Assembly (NCBI GenBank): GCA_949128115.1
Contig: OX421964.1
Location: 4,278,001-4,342,000, forward strand
DNA length: 64,000 nt
From: Anaspis maculata
Lineage: Eukaryota; Arthropoda; Insecta; Coleoptera; Scraptiidae
Direction of reading: 5' to 3'
Shown one piece after another: positions 22,343 to 34,933 of the stretch. The notes beneath the pieces are model-generated. The model did no database searches, was not told the DNA's origin, and was given only the letters and a program-made list of their open reading frames with translations. Made by a program: the position numbers and the translations under genes. Positions within the stretch are counted from its first letter, which is position 1; every line of letters begins with the position of its first letter.

Positions 22343-22937
22343 TGGTCCGGAAGTTTTTGGAAATTGTTTAAAAGCTGATAACTTTTTCTGGATAGTCCTT
22401 ATTTTCTTACGTGATTTTTTCTCTCTTCTTTATATTTTTTTATTGCAAAAATAAACATCATATTATATAACAATAACAAATTCGTATTCGACCTATGGAT
22501 AATGGACCATTATCTTCGATGGATTCTTCGATTCTTCGTTCCATAATATTCTCTGGACAACAGCAGGATCAATTTCTCCAATGCGAAATGCTCTAAGGTT
22601 TTTGAAAAATGCAACGCCGTATTGGTCTTCATTTGCAGCTTCCCATTACATCCCTTGTCTGTAGTATTCTGCTCAATACTCACCAAAAATCTTATATTGG
22701 TCGAGCTTCCGGTACAGGAGCTTAGAGAAATTGATCTCGCTGTTGTCCAAAGAATAATAGAACATGACAGACGAAAAGTGAGAGCCATCAATTAAGATGA
22801 TGGCCCATCCTCAATATCTTGAATTCAATTTTGTATTGTTGTAGATAATGTTAGTTCTGTAAATATTAAGTTACAAAATCAGAACTATCCAAAAAAAATT
22901 ATCAGTTTTTGAGAAAATCCCCAAAACTTTCGGACCA
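22343..22937. mobile_element. 595-bp TA-flanked element with 53-bp TIRs
   Basis: The left TIR starting TGGTCCGGAAGTTTTTGG and the inverted right TIR starting TGGTCCGAAAGTTTTGG agree over about 53 bp, out to GGATAG, and TA flanks both. The middle is not palindromic. A stretch near 22710-22790 translates to LREIDLAVVQRIIEHDRRKV, which could be a transposase scrap, but I cannot name it. A degenerate mariner-type derivative is likely. Confidence 0.78.
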
Positions 22938-24981
22938 TATTATGTTAGCAGTAGCTCTAGAGGTATCTGCCATACCCTCCTATCGTATGACATGAGTACT
23001 CTAGACCCACCGATATAGAAAAGTGAACCAAGAATTCGTAAAAAAAAACAAGCATTGGCGGATGAAGTTTGTGAAATAAACTGTTACTAGGACTCGAAGC
23101 AGGTGAAGTTTAGTTCTCTATAATTTGTAGGTGCGTGTGATATGGATGTTTCGGAGTTCCTCCGCGTTGGCTCTTCGGTGTACACTATGTATAGTCGGTA
23201 ATCTATGCTTTGTCTGTTTTAAAACGGCGTTCTCTCACGTATACCTACTGGAAAACAACAAACGATCTTCCGTGTCCACGGCCACGAGGCGTGCTCAAAA
23301 AGTTCTTATTATCCAGTTTTTTCTCCACCTTGACTTGAGTAATCATTCCAAGTACAGTATTAGTTCAGAAGTTTGTGAAAACAGATTGGGAGTCTTCCCG
23401 AAGGCCAGCCATATCCAGGCACGTTTGAAAGGGCAAAAGAGGATAATAGCGAAAAAAAGAATTCGACTTTAAAAATAGGCTGCACAAAGGTGGGCTACCG
23501 CAGGCACCGACCCTTAAATCTCAGATTGTGAGGGACGAAAAAAAAAACAGATGAATAAATCAGAAGATCTAACTCGTTATCAGAGTCATTCTTCCTTTGT
23601 CTAGAAGCTAGGCCTGAACTCACATTGAATTTGGTTGAACCGCAAAAAAATAACTTTGAGCATCGACAACTCAACAAATCCCATTTATGTGCAATAATCA
23701 CATACAAAGGGCTTGTACAAGCTTTGTGGGCTCATTCTTCAGATTAGAGGTGGTCGTTGGGTCTTGGAGGACTGCACTGCCTAACACGCCTGCGCAATCA
23801 AATCTTCAAGCCAAATCTTCCCGAATACTCTCAAGAACGATTGTGCAAAAGTAGATTCTGTGAAAGATTGCTGTTTTTTTCTGATACTAGAAGTACATTC
23901 AACTCTCATACAAAAGAACTGAATTTTCACCCATTTTCTTGATTCTGTGAAGCCCGTATGCCATACATCATCCAGAGCTTGCGTAATGCCAATAAAAGCG
24001 ATTGAGCAGAACCACTTTTTTACGTTTTTTAAGTTTCACCCGAAGTTTCACTCATACCTATTTTTTCAAATCCAATGGATTTGCTAGACCGTAAGGTGTT
24101 GGTGTTGGACACACAATATTTGAACTGATGATTTAGAATTATGCTGTTCTCCTCCAGCATAGGCTAGATTTTGGATGATAGAATGTTCTTGAACACTTTC
24201 GATAACAACGTCTTGGCATGGCAAGAGGCTGATCGATCGATAGGATGATCTACATTGTGCCTGTTTATCAGGCTTAGTGATGAATTTTATCTTCACTCCT
24301 TCCCACTGCGACAGAACACTGAATGTGGTGAAAACTCAGGATGACACTTGAGATGATGGTGATGAATCTTGGACCTTCCTGCGGCAACTCTTTCAGTATA
24401 CTTGCCCCGTGATCAAATCGTAACCCAGATCTTTCTTTAGACTCAGAATACTCAGATGAGATACTCAATATCTGAATATCTTAGTACCACAGATTTGTAA
24501 TGGCTTGATTGGACGGTGCATCTGAAAATGAGCCGCAAGAGCTTAATGTATGAACTCCTCTGTTTCCAGGTGGACATCCCTTGGGAACGAAACAAAAAAT
24601 TAGCTAGGGTGTTCCTCAAAAGTACTCGACTTGTTTTTGTCTGCTTTGAACCAGCTACCATTTTGAGTTCTGATGGGTGACTGCAAATTTTGGGGATGTT
24701 TCATTTTTCTAGCAACTTTCCGCACAGCTAGTTTTCGGGGGCGGAAGAGTTCCGGAAACCGTTTCCATATCTTTGATCTTCATGAATCATGCCAAGGATA
24801 TTTCAGCAGATACAGGTGAGCATCACAATTTGAACGCTTGAAAAGGAAGGTAAAGACAACAACCTCATCTGAATCCAAATATCAATAAACGCCAAATTGG
24901 TTGAAATGAGCCGCTTTACGCTGAAAATTCCTTAAGACCAGTTGGTTAAGAACTTGAAAGATAGGCAGAAGTGCGGGTTGA

Positions 24982-26268
24982 TACGAAGGCGCAGAGCGGA
25001 CATGGAAGATTTTTATTTGTAATTGCGACTTTTTCCTGTCAATTGCTACTTTATTCTGGCAATTGCGACTTTTTTCTTTCAATTGACACTGTACTCTGAC
25101 AATTGCGACTTTTTTCTGTCAATTGCCACTTTATTCTGGCAATTGCGACTTTTTTCTGTCAATTGCCACTTTATTCTTGCAATTGCCACTTTATTCTTGC
25201 AATTGCGACTTTTTTCTGTCAATTGACACTTTCCTCTGGCAATCGCAACTTTCTTGTGTCAACTGACACTTTATTCTGGCAATTGCGACTTTTTTCTGTC
25301 AATTGCGACTTTTCAGCACATTTCGATCGAAAATTACTTTGATATGGCCGATTTGTCTGTCTGTCTGTCCGTCCGTGTAGAAATTAGGGAGTTGTACTCC
25401 TCATCGGGGGAATGAAGCCAGAGCCTTGGAACATTTTCCGATGGAAAGCTTAGGTCCTCAGGGGTGACCAATGGACACACTGGATTTCATGGTGGCGCTG
25501 CCATCTTGGTAGCTTTATTCAAATTTCTTATTAGTGGAACGATTTTCCTGGAACTCACCCTTGCTTTTTATGATCCGCTAGGGCGGATTCAGAGCGGATG
25601 GATCTAAAGCGGATTCATACGAGACAAGAGTACCTACGTTTCACGTTTCACGATAATCGTTCCAATAATAAGAAATTTCGATGTGGCGGCCAAGATGGCG
25701 GCGTAATCATAAAACTGAGCTTGGAAGTAAGAATGTTCATACGAGATCAGAGTAAGTTCCGTTCGAGGTTCCGTTCCACTGATGAGAAATTTCAATATGG
25801 CTACCAAGATGACAGCGCCACCATGAAATACAGTCTGCCCATAGGCCACCCTTGAGGGCCTATGCTATTAATCGGAAAAAGTTCTAAGGCTCTAGCTTAA
25901 TTTCCCGAGAAGGAGTACAACTTCTCAACTTTTACACGGAAAGATAGACAGACGGACGAACAGACAAATAACGGACGGACAGACAGACGGACAAACTGGC
26001 CATATAAACATCATTTTCTATCGAAATGTGCTAAAAAGTCGCAATTGACAGGAAGAAGTGGCAATTGCCAGAAAAAAAGTGTCAATTGACAGAAAAAAAG
26101 TCGCAATTGCCAGAATAAAGTGGCAATTGACGGAAAAAAAAACGCAATTGCCAGAATGAAGTGGCAATTGACAGAAAAAAGTCGCTATTGCCAGAATAAA
26201 GTGGCAATTGACAGAAAAAAGTCGCAATTACAAATAAATATCTTCCATGTCCGCTCTGCGCCTTCGTA
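24982..26268. mobile_element. Foldback element with 20-bp tandem repeats in both arms
   Basis: The ends TACGAAGGCGCAGAGCGGAC and its exact inverse are bounded by an exact 6-bp duplication GGTTGA (24976-24981, 26269-26274). Each arm contains tandem 20-bp units, alternating AATTGCGACTTTTTTCTGTC and AATTGCCACTTTATTCTGGC: about 15 units at 25021-25315 and about 10 inverted at 26037-26230. Inward come short GTCTGTCC-type runs and a block with the motif GCCATCTTGGTAGC that is shared with 56440-56830. The centre is near 25630. Tandem-repeat arms recall FB-type foldback elements; the family is not recognised. Confidence 0.87.
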
Positions 26269-26274
26269 GGTTGA

Positions 26275-27174
26275 ACTGTAACTCATACGAATTGCGCCAA
26301 TTTTTATTACGTGACCATAGTTAGTAGCTGTTTGATCAAAAAATAATAGGAAATTACGAGTAGAAGGATGAATGAATGTCCTGCATGCCTATGATATGAA
26401 ACTATGATTCTTAGTTCAAAAATACCTCTAGGGTACAAATCAGATTTGGAATGACGCTAATTTATCACCAAGATATTATTAAAGTAGCTTATTGTGTGTA
26501 TATCTTTTGAAATCATTATCGCGATTCAATGTTAGCTCGTCTTTATAGTCCATAAGTTTCGCTCGATTTCATCATCAATCCGAATCCATTAAAACCCATT
26601 GACCGCCATCAGATATAATCGTATTTTTGATCATTATTGTTTTTTTATGTCTACATCTTCATCCATATTTCACAGTAAATTATCAGCTTTTATCAGCTAT
26701 GCCCATTTACAGAAATGCCAAAAAAACAATGCTATCGTCGTAAATGATTGTGAAATTTAATTTGGAATTAATGAAATACCTGTGACATTTGCTATAGGTA
26801 CACAACGCAAGCTATCTTTATGTTTTATCGATGCGTGCACCTTTCAGATTTGAATAAATTTCATTATTTCAGTGAGATATATTACCGCAAAGAATTTGGA
26901 ATCCCAATAATTGGAATTTGATAGGTAACTGAACGTACGTTAACATCTTGCCTGGGTAAACCCCAGAGTTCATAGAGCATCAATTCAGTTTTTGTTCTCT
27001 TGATCCAACCGATCTTGACTTTGAGGTTTGTTGATTTCAACGACATTTTACAAAGAAATAAAATTCCACACACCCATCTCCCGATGACCGTTGAAAATTT
27101 CTTGAGAGAGGGGATGGACGTATTTATACAAAATTTGGCGTAAAATCCCCAACTGATCCATACAGAATTCCAAG
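26275..27174. other. Intergenic DNA upstream of RR-1 gene 2
   Basis: No repeat structure or supported gene. A TATTTATACA box near 27121, 54 bp before the start codon of gene 2, is the likely core promoter. Confidence 0.5.
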
Positions 27175-27617
27175 ATGAAAGCTTCATTTGTAAGTACTAG
27201 AATCTTCGACAGTGTAGTATAAATCAGTACACTTTTCTAATGACAATTTTTCTTTCCAAGATAACAGTTTTTGCAAGCGTTATCCTTGCTTCGTGCCACG
27301 CCGGATACGATCAAGTGGTGCCGATCGTGAGGCAGACTAGTGAGATCAACCCAGATGGATCGTACAATTACGCTTACGAGACTGGCGACGGGACGTTCGC
27401 GGAACAGCAAGGGTTCCTGAAGGATCCAGAGACTCAGGCCGTTCAGGGACAGTTCCAGTACACTTCGCCCGAAGGACAGGTGATCCGGCTGACGTACGTC
27501 GCGGACGAAAACGGATTCCAGCCGCAGGGCGAGCACCTACCTACGCCTCCCCCCATTCCAGAAGCTATCCTGAGGGCACTGAAGTACCTAGAAAAATCGC
27601 CGCTTAAAGTGAAGTGA
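27175..27617 (+). CDS. RR-1 cuticular protein, gene 2 (two exons)
   Basis: Secreted chitin-binding cuticle protein of 123 residues. Exon 1 (27175-27189) encodes MKASF and ends at donor GTAAGT. The intron is 71 bp (27190-27260, acceptor TTTCTTTCCAAG). Exon 2 (27261-27617) continues [14 protein letters not shown], completing the signal peptide, and then runs to the stop. The R&R domain spans about residues 36-103: [50 protein letters not shown]. This start was chosen over the ATG at 27240 because the latter lies in the intron and lacks the usual MK exon. AATAAA is at 27655-27660. The DGSYxYxYETxxG and [10 protein letters not shown] cores resemble genes 1 and 3, which lie on the opposite strand. 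Confidence 0.93.
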
Positions 27618-27654
27618 TTTGTCGTGTTTACTTATTCTTAGATAAAGAACTGGC

Positions 27655-27660
27655 AATAAA
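27655..27660 (+). terminator. Polyadenylation signal of RR-1 gene 2
   Basis: AATAAA 38 bp downstream of the stop codon. Confidence 0.7.
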
Positions 27661-28181
27661 TTATTTGTACCCACAACAAGTGCTTGCATTTTACCACTGA
27701 ATAATCAAGAAATAGAGCTTTCGTCTGCCAAAATAATAACAAGGTAGGTCATCAGCAAACATTTTTTGCTGACAGTGTCTTTTTGACCTATTCTTCATGT
27801 CGGTACCATCTTCTTCATGGTTGATGATATGCAATATAATAATTATAGGGAATGTAATAGACCAAGCCAATTTGCTATATAGGAGTAAGAATATTCTGCT
27901 TGGAAGTAGACTATGTATACTTCTGGATAAAAATTGATATAAGAACAGTATTTTTTCAAATTTTTATTGATTTTTGGCATTTTTTCTAGCACGTCTCTCG
28001 TGCATTCCAAGAATGATTTCGAATGATGACTCACATGATTTTCATGATGGCTTAACCTATAAAATGTGATGACACTTAACTGTAATGGCAAGATTCCTTA
28101 ATATCTAAAATGGTATGGTAAATATACAGCTCATTTCTTCTTTCGTGTGGAACAGTGCTAACTGCTACTTCTTTCACCACA
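27661..28181. other. Intergenic DNA between convergent genes 2 and 3
   Basis: AT-rich, no supported gene. A minus-strand AATAAA at 27963-27968 is the best polyadenylation site for gene 3, 214 bp past its stop. Confidence 0.5.
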
Positions 28182-28452
28182 CTATCGCCTGTTGGGTTCA
28201 GGAGTCGAGGGCAGGCTGGCTAGGTAATCCAGGGCTTTCTGTATCGCCGGTGGAATCGGAGGCGGCGTGGGGAGGTGGTCCCCCTGGGGTTGGAAGCCGT
28301 TTTCGTCGGCGATGTACGACACGTGGATGACCTGGCCATCGGGAGCTGTGTACTCGTATTGTCCCTGGGCCACTTGAATCTCGTTGTCCTCCTGGCCGGC
28401 GTTTTTCAGGAAGCCCTGTTCGTCTGCGCTGATACCGTTTCCGGTCTCGTAA
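28182..28452 (-). CDS. RR-1 cuticular protein, gene 3, exon 3 (terminal)
   Basis: Encodes the last 89 residues and stop of a 137-residue secreted cuticle protein. The exon begins after acceptor TTGAATTCCAG (AG at 28453-28454). Its first base completes the Ser codon split by the intron, giving [15 protein letters not shown] when joined to exon 2. It carries most of the R&R domain: [37 protein letters not shown], then [16 protein letters not shown]. An extra polar insert, [12 protein letters not shown], distinguishes it from genes 1 and 2. The reading upstream of 28452 on this strand (MNSS) is intron, not coding. Confidence 0.93.
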
Positions 28453-28808
28453 CTGGAATTCAATAATCAGGGTGAACGTACAGGGTGGCAAAAGATGTTT
28501 TTATAAAAGAGCTTGGCAGCTATCAGAGATACGAAAACGAGTGACACTTTCTGTATCACTTTTTCCGAGACTTTTCTATAAGAAACTTAATGGTTATAAC
28601 GAAAATTGACAGATATATCAATATTTTTTTGAACAAACTGAATTTATCATACACCCATGACTTTTTTTCTTATTTTTCTCCAACAGGTGTGACATTGTTT
28701 GGTATAGTGTTGAGGCATCTGTCATCACTCATTACAATATCAGATGTGAAATAGTTTTTACTTATGGCAATTTCACGGATGTATGAATGTTAGAGTGAAA
28801 TAATCATA

Positions 28809-30359
28809 GTCCAGTCAAAATAGGTTTTAACCGGAAATAAATTCGGAAGTTGACCAAATTTGGTGGATCGATGCGGAATTCAACGTGGAATAACATACTG
28901 AAATTCCCGAAAATTCCAAGGCTTGGCTTTTTTTCTAGGGCCAATAAAAGAGCGCCATCCTTGGAAATTTTCGGTTTTTTCTGAATAACTTGTAAACTAT
29001 CACCTTTAGAACACAAAAACCAGCAAAGCAAATGTAGCTGCTAAGGCGCAGTGAAAATTACTCAAAATTTATTTCCGGATTTTACGTAACAATTTGCATA
29101 ATGTCAGTTCAGGGGCTGTAACGTGGACAGCAAATGTGCGGATTTTATTGTGTTTCACATTTTTGGAAAGCCAATTCAACCTTTGGTATCGCACTTTTGG
29201 TCTAGAAGTCGCCAACTCCAAAATGGTACTTTTCCTCGACCTCTGAAATTGATACTTGATTACCCGAAGAATCCCCAAAAATCGATTTGTTTCATAGCAT
29301 GCCATTTGCCCAATTTTTCAAGTAGAGCAAAATCATCCAGGGAATATATGAAGAATTGAATACCAAAAAAACAACATGTTCCGCAATCTTTTTCCCAGTG
29401 ATGGTTCCAGAGTTTTATGAGTTGAAAGACTAAAACGACCTATTCGAACAAAAAAACTGGGTGGTCCGACACTAACTGCTGAATATTGTACGGACCTTGC
29501 ATTTGAGGTGTAAGATGTCTCTTGGCAGACGTGGAAAGTACATAAATATATTCAGTACGTCTGCTAAGTGGCATTTTGCATCATCAAATGCAAGGTCCGT
29601 ACAGTATTTAGCAGTTAGTGTCCGAACTACCTATCTTTCTTCCAAATAGATCGTTGTAGTCTTTCAATCCATATAACTCAGGGACCATCACTGGGAAAAA
29701 GATCCCGTTACATGTTATTTTTTTGGTATTCAATTCTTCATATATTCCCTGGATGGTTTTGCCCTACTTAAAAAATTAGGCAAATGGCATGGTATGAAAG
29801 AAATCGATTTTTGCGGATTCTTCGGGACATCAAGTATCGATTTCAAAGGTCGAGGAAAAGTACCATTTTGAAGTTGGCGACTTCTAGACAAAAGTGTGAT
29901 ACCGAATGTTAAATTGGCTTTCCAAACACGTAAAACAGATTGAAATCCGCACATTTGCTGTCCACGTTACAACCCGTGAACTGACACTATGCAAATTGTT
30001 ACGTAAAATCCGGAAATAATTTTTGAGCAATTTTCACTGCGTTCCGGCAGACGCTGTATCTCAAAGGCTATTGATCAGAAAGTAATGAGTTTGGAACTGA
30101 TCTCTTGGGAATTTAACGGGCTACATTTGCCTTGCGAGTATTGGTGTTCTAAAGGTGATAGTTTACAAGTTATTCAGAAAAAATCGAAAACTTTCAAAGA
30201 TGGTGCTCTTTTATTGGCCCTATCAAAAAATCCAAGCCTTAGAATTTTAGGGAATTTCAGTATGCTATTCTACGTTGAATTCTGCACCGATTCACCAAAT
30301 TTTGTCAACTTCCGAATTTATTTCCGGTTTGGCCCGATTTTTGCTTAATTTGACTGGAC
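28809..30359. mobile_element. 1.55-kb palindromic TA-flanked element (GTCCAGTCAAA ends)
   Basis: The left end TA-GTCCAGTCAAAATAGG is inverted at the right end (ATTTGACTGGAC-TA). The arms match through to the centre near 29584, where GCAAGGTCCGTACA is mirrored across about 60 bp. Gene-like 74-87-codon frames appear twice because the arms are copies. Same TA-GTCC terminal class as 5514 and 46241. Confidence 0.88.
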
Positions 30360-31125
30360 TATCAAATCAGAGTGATGCAAAATCACATTTCTGATATTTT
30401 ATTTGACACGTAAACACGTAAACTCCGCCAGACAATGTCACTTTATAGTTATCTTTATCTAAAATCTATTTTCTCGTGACGTTCAAAAGAATTGAGATTA
30501 TTTCTTTATGCTTGATAAACAGTTTGGTGCTATACAGTATGTTACAGCGATGACAGCTAAAGAAAACCTACAATAACTGAGATACAGGCCACCAAAGTTG
30601 GAATTAAAACATGGCTTTTTCGCATAACTTTTGGACCATTGAACTAATTTTACTTAAACATCCAAGGTTTACTCAAACAAGTCTTGATAAAACAGTTACT
30701 ATGCATTTTATAAAACGCTTTCTTAGGGGCGAAGGTAAATTAAGGTACGCTCACCCTTTCCCCCCTATTTTCTACTTTCTTAATTATTTTTGGGAGTAGC
30801 TACAAGTTTTTGGTTCCACGTTCAATTTAGTCAAAAAACTTTTTCTTGCTAAATTCAGGTTAGACGATTTCCTCGGAGAAATTTGGGTTTGAAAGTCTCA
30901 AAAACACCTCAAAAACATACCCCTCTCAAAAAGATTTGGAAAAATTTGGGCTCTTGGTGATGAAGATTTTGAGATGTTTTCTAGAGTCTAGAATCCAAGT
31001 ACTTATCAAAAATCTTTCGATGAAATAAAAGGAAACGGAATCAATAATGCTTTATTCCACATTTTTGCCAAACCACCAATAATTCACGCTTATTTGCATG
31101 GATTTGCTTTATAGGCTTCACTTAA

Positions 31126-31757
31126 GAGTCCTCTGTACGCTTGAAGCAGCTCCGACTAAAAGGCCCCTAAATCGAAGGCGGTAATTTTCTTTCAACTGGC
31201 ATTTGGAGATTTCACTTCATAGCTCCATATAAACATGTGAAAAGAAAAAAATCCGAGAAAAACCGATCACAGCCGAAGATAGCAAAATTTTACGCGCGCC
31301 ATCCTACGGCTTTTATTTGACTTGAAATTTTTTTCCTTTTTTCAGGGTGAACTCTCTACTGTATTCTGCACAATCGTACCGGGTGACTTTTCAATAAAGC
31401 ATCCAAAGCCGAAGTTATTTGGCTGTGAAAATCATTGGAAAATTGCTTGAAAATTTGCAGCTTCATATCTTTTGCTGAAATTTTTTTACTGAAAAACCAC
31501 CCGGTACGTTCATGCAGAATACTGTTGAGAGTCCACTCTAAAAAAAGGAACTTTTTCTTGAGTCAAATAAAGGCCCTAGGATGGCGCGCGTAAAATTTGA
31601 CTATCTTCGGCTGTGATCGGTTTTTCTCGGATTTTTTTCCTTTCACATGTTTATATAGAGATATGAAGTGAAATCTCCAAATGCCAGTTGAAAGAAAATC
31701 ACCGATTTCGATTTAGAGGCCTTTTTGTTGAAGCCGCTCTGAGCGTACAGAGGACTC
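31126..31757. mobile_element. 632-bp palindromic element with TTAA target duplication
   Basis: The ends GAGTCCTCTGTACGC and inverted GCGTACAGAGGACTC are flanked by TTAA at 31122-31125 and 31758-31761. The arms are near-identical inverses, including AGCCGAAGATAG and GCGCGCCATCCTA. TTAA targeting suggests piggyBac-type mobilisation. The core carries CCGGGTGACTTTTCA / AACCACCCGG, a second inner inverted pair. It splits the older element whose right half runs to 32717. Confidence 0.85.
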
Positions 31758-31761
31758 TTAA

Positions 31762-32717
31762 TACACTCAAGAAGTGGTCAGCTCACAGCTTTACTGTAAA
31801 ATGTTTTGAAGGCCCTCTGAAATCATCAAAATATCAAAAATTTACAGTACCAAGGAATGTATATAACAGTGTATTATATATCAAGGGACCAAAGTGGATT
31901 TTTAACTTGGGGATTTGGACCCAAAGGGCCCTCGAGCAACAAACTTCACCCAAGGGATGAAAAATTCACTTTGGTTCCTTGATATATAATATACTGTTAC
32001 ATACATTTCTTGCTACTGTAAATTTTGATGATTTCAGAGGGCCTTCGAAACATTTTACAGGAAGGCTGTGAGCTGACCACTTCTTTGGTGTATCAAGTGA
32101 AGCTTACATAGCAATGCATATTGATATTGGACTCGTGATAAGTGCTTAGAGTTTCGCATAGGCTAAATCGAAGAAAAAATATGTCAAATTTCTCTGTTCT
32201 GATTTGATTCCCGTAGTACACCCTGTATATGGACAATGTGACGTTTTTGACTTTTCGATATTCGTAATTTACGGTTTAAGAGTAAGAGTTTAAGACAATC
32301 ACCGTAGCTATAGCATGAAGTATTCTCGAGTAATCTCATTTTGAATGTTTTTTTGTCACATCGACAATTTAGTTTTTCGAGTCAAGCGGCCATGGAGCTT
32401 TCACGACAATGACTCTGGCTCCCAGAAGCTCTATCGCAAATACCATAGGTTGCAGAAAATTGATTGAAAAACCAAACTGTAGAGAATTTCATAGGTTTCA
32501 AAATGACTTCTCACATCTTTTGCTGTCAGATGACCCAAAATTAAGATATTCGGCAAAAACCACGCTGGTGCACTTCTTGTTGATGATGGCGACATGACGC
32601 CGACATTTCCGAAAGGGGGGAAACTAGTATGTCAAAACCTAAGCTACACAGATCGTTTTAAGCTGGTTTCCAGCCAGGAAACAATAATTTTCTTATTGTT
32701 TTTCCTGACGCCTGGGC
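31762..32717. mobile_element. Right portion of a second copy of the 46241-47833 element
   Basis: Closely matches the complete copy at 46858-47833 from TACACTCAAGAAGTGGTCAG to the end GCCTGGGC-TA, in the same orientation. A short further piece lies left of the TTAA insertion at about 31090-31125. Most of the left arm is missing, so it was truncated. Confidence 0.83.
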
Positions 32718-32936
32718 TATCAATCGTTCCAAGCTAACCCAGAAAATTGGTTAATTTTGGAAGAAAAGTTATGTAACAAGCGTTCTAATAAATTCAACGT
32801 TAAAATAGGCAAGCTCGTGGGAACGTCTTGAACTTTGGGTCAAATTCTAATTTTTACACGTCCAATACTTGACGAGTACGAAATTTTGAGATGTGAACTT
32901 TTGATTAAAGTTCAACTGATGGTCCTTGAGAAAAAA

Positions 32937-33010
32937 GATCAGATTGAATTCGCTGTCTGGACCATAGACGTGGGATCAGATTGAATTCGCTGTCTGGACC
33001 ATAGACGTGG
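32937..33010. repeat. Perfect 37-bp tandem duplication
   Basis: Two identical adjacent copies (32937-32973, 32974-33010) starting GATCAGATTGAATTCGCTGT. No mismatch, so recent, or an assembly duplication. Confidence 0.93.
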
Positions 33011-33059
33011 AACACATTTAGCTACCAAAAAATAAATGATTCAACTATCGTGATAAAAC

Positions 33060-33165
33060 ACTGCAATATGGCGGCCAAGATGATGGCTAATCCACGAAGT
33101 CAAGCTCGAAAATAAGAATGTCCATACGAGACAGGGGTAAGCTCAACATTCCATTTTTGATAAAA
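33060..33165. repeat. Fragment of the GGCGGCCAAGATG repeat family
   Basis: Matches, inverted, the 118-bp unit triplicated at 56459-56830, and related blocks in the foldback element at 24982-26268. Confidence 0.65.
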
Positions 33166-33816
33166 ACTGTCCATAGTTGACCGATTTTTCTCAAAATGCA
33201 AGAAGTTAGTGTTGAGCTAAGATAAGTTAGATTCGATTACTCAGGTGAAGAACGAGTTCAAGATGTTGAAAACTCCTTGGAAGATATGAGAAGAATTTTT
33301 TGTAAGAAATATAACCAAGAGGATATGATAAAGAAAATGGACCCAGTCTCACCTGGAAGACTTGATACAGGAGCTTTCAAACTTTTTCGTTTTTGCAGTT
33401 TGTACCTTATCAAGCGCCCTGTATAATTCAATACGAAGCACCTGTACCAAAAACATGGCTCGACGCTTATGCTATAAGTATAGGCCAGTACGACGTGAGT
33501 AAGATATTTTTTTTTAATTCAGGAATAATGTCATTTTGAATGCGTCTAAAACTTTAGGGTGGCCCACTTTAGTTGAAGCGCAGTTTATATCCAGTTGACC
33601 GTCGAGTCAGAAAGTATAAAATTAGATGAATAAAAAACAGACTTGATAGTTTAAGAACCATTTGTTGGAGACTTCAACTTGGGGATAAGCACAAACCCTG
33701 AGACATCCGTACAACTGGCGAAGGAGCCGTTCAAGAGAAGCTAGATTCAGAGGCGAAACTACTGGATTCTTCTAGAACTCTCTAAATCCAGCAAAATTTG
33801 GAGATGTACACATGTA

Positions 33817-34933
33817 CAGGGTAATTCATGAGTGACCTTACATAGGCTAATGGGAGATAGTGAACTTCGAGGCAAGTCAGAATCCACTGAAGAAATTTTT
33901 TTCTCCAATGGTTACGAAGATACAGGGTGTTTTGTGTGTTTCGTACGAAACTTTGATAAGCGATATTTCTGAAACGGCTGAAGATATTTTGTTGAAATTC
34001 ACCAGTAATATTTCTCTGTTGGAACTGATCCTGAAGCCATACCGGGTAGGTCAAAATCCAGGGCCGGGCTAGAAAAAAGGTGCCCCTTTTTGTTTCATCA
34101 AAAAGTACATTTTCTGATCGCTTTCCTAAAAAACTGCTATCGGATTTGAAAAGCTAAGAAAAAATGCTTCAAGAATCACTCTTGAATTCAGATGGCACAC
34201 CTAAACCGTTTCGACAATAAAATTAAAAGTAAAATTTGTGGGTGAGTTCCAATTTTCGACCGGACATAATCGACTCATTGTTTGATTGAATTCATTAAAA
34301 TTCGTTTTTTGGCTCATCTCTGTTGAATAGAAGGGCTTGGTTGAAAGAAAAATCCAGAGCCGACCATTATATTTCTATGACAAAATCGAGAGTGAAACCA
34401 AAATTAGACTCGATTTGGTCGTCAGAAAAAAATCTTCGGCTATGGAATTTTTCTTCCTACCAAGCCCTTCTATTCCACAGAAACAAGCTAAAAAATGAGC
34501 TTGAATGAATTCAATCAAACAATGAGTCGATTATGTCCGGTCAAAAATGGAAACTTACTCACAAATTTTACTTTTAATTTTTATGTCGAAACGGTTCAGG
34601 TGTGCCATCTAAATTGAAGAGTGATTCTTGAAGCAAATGTACTTTTTGATCAAATGAAAAAAGGGCACATTTTTTCAATTCCGGCCCTGGATTTTGACTT
34701 ACCCAGTATGGCTTCAGGGTAAGTTCCAATAGAGAAATATTACTGGTGAATTTCAAGAAAATATCTTTTGCCGTTTCAGAAATATCGCGTATCAAAGTTT
34801 CATACGAAACACACAAAACACCCTGTATCTTCGTAACCAATGGAGAAAACAAGATTTCTTCAGTGGATCCTGACTCACCTCGAAGTCCTCTATCTCCCAT
34901 TAGCCTATGTAAGGTCACTCGAGAATCACCCTG
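33817..34933. mobile_element. 1.1-kb palindromic TA-flanked element
   Basis: TA-CAGGGTAATTCATGAGTGACC at the left, inverted at the right as GGTCACTCGAGAATCACCCTG-TA. A second TACAGGGTGT lies 106 bp inside each arm. Further in comes AAAATCCAGGGCCGG, shared with the element at 39069. Both arms can be read inward as an open frame of up to 130 codons including QGVLCVSYETL. This follows from arm identity and is probably fortuitous. Confidence 0.87.

Noticed and set aside
27240..27260. ATG at 27240 as start of RR-1 gene 2
   Set aside because: The MTIFLSK reading is the end of the intron; the acceptor TTTCCAAG and the MKASF|GTAAGT exon upstream give the normal family structure.
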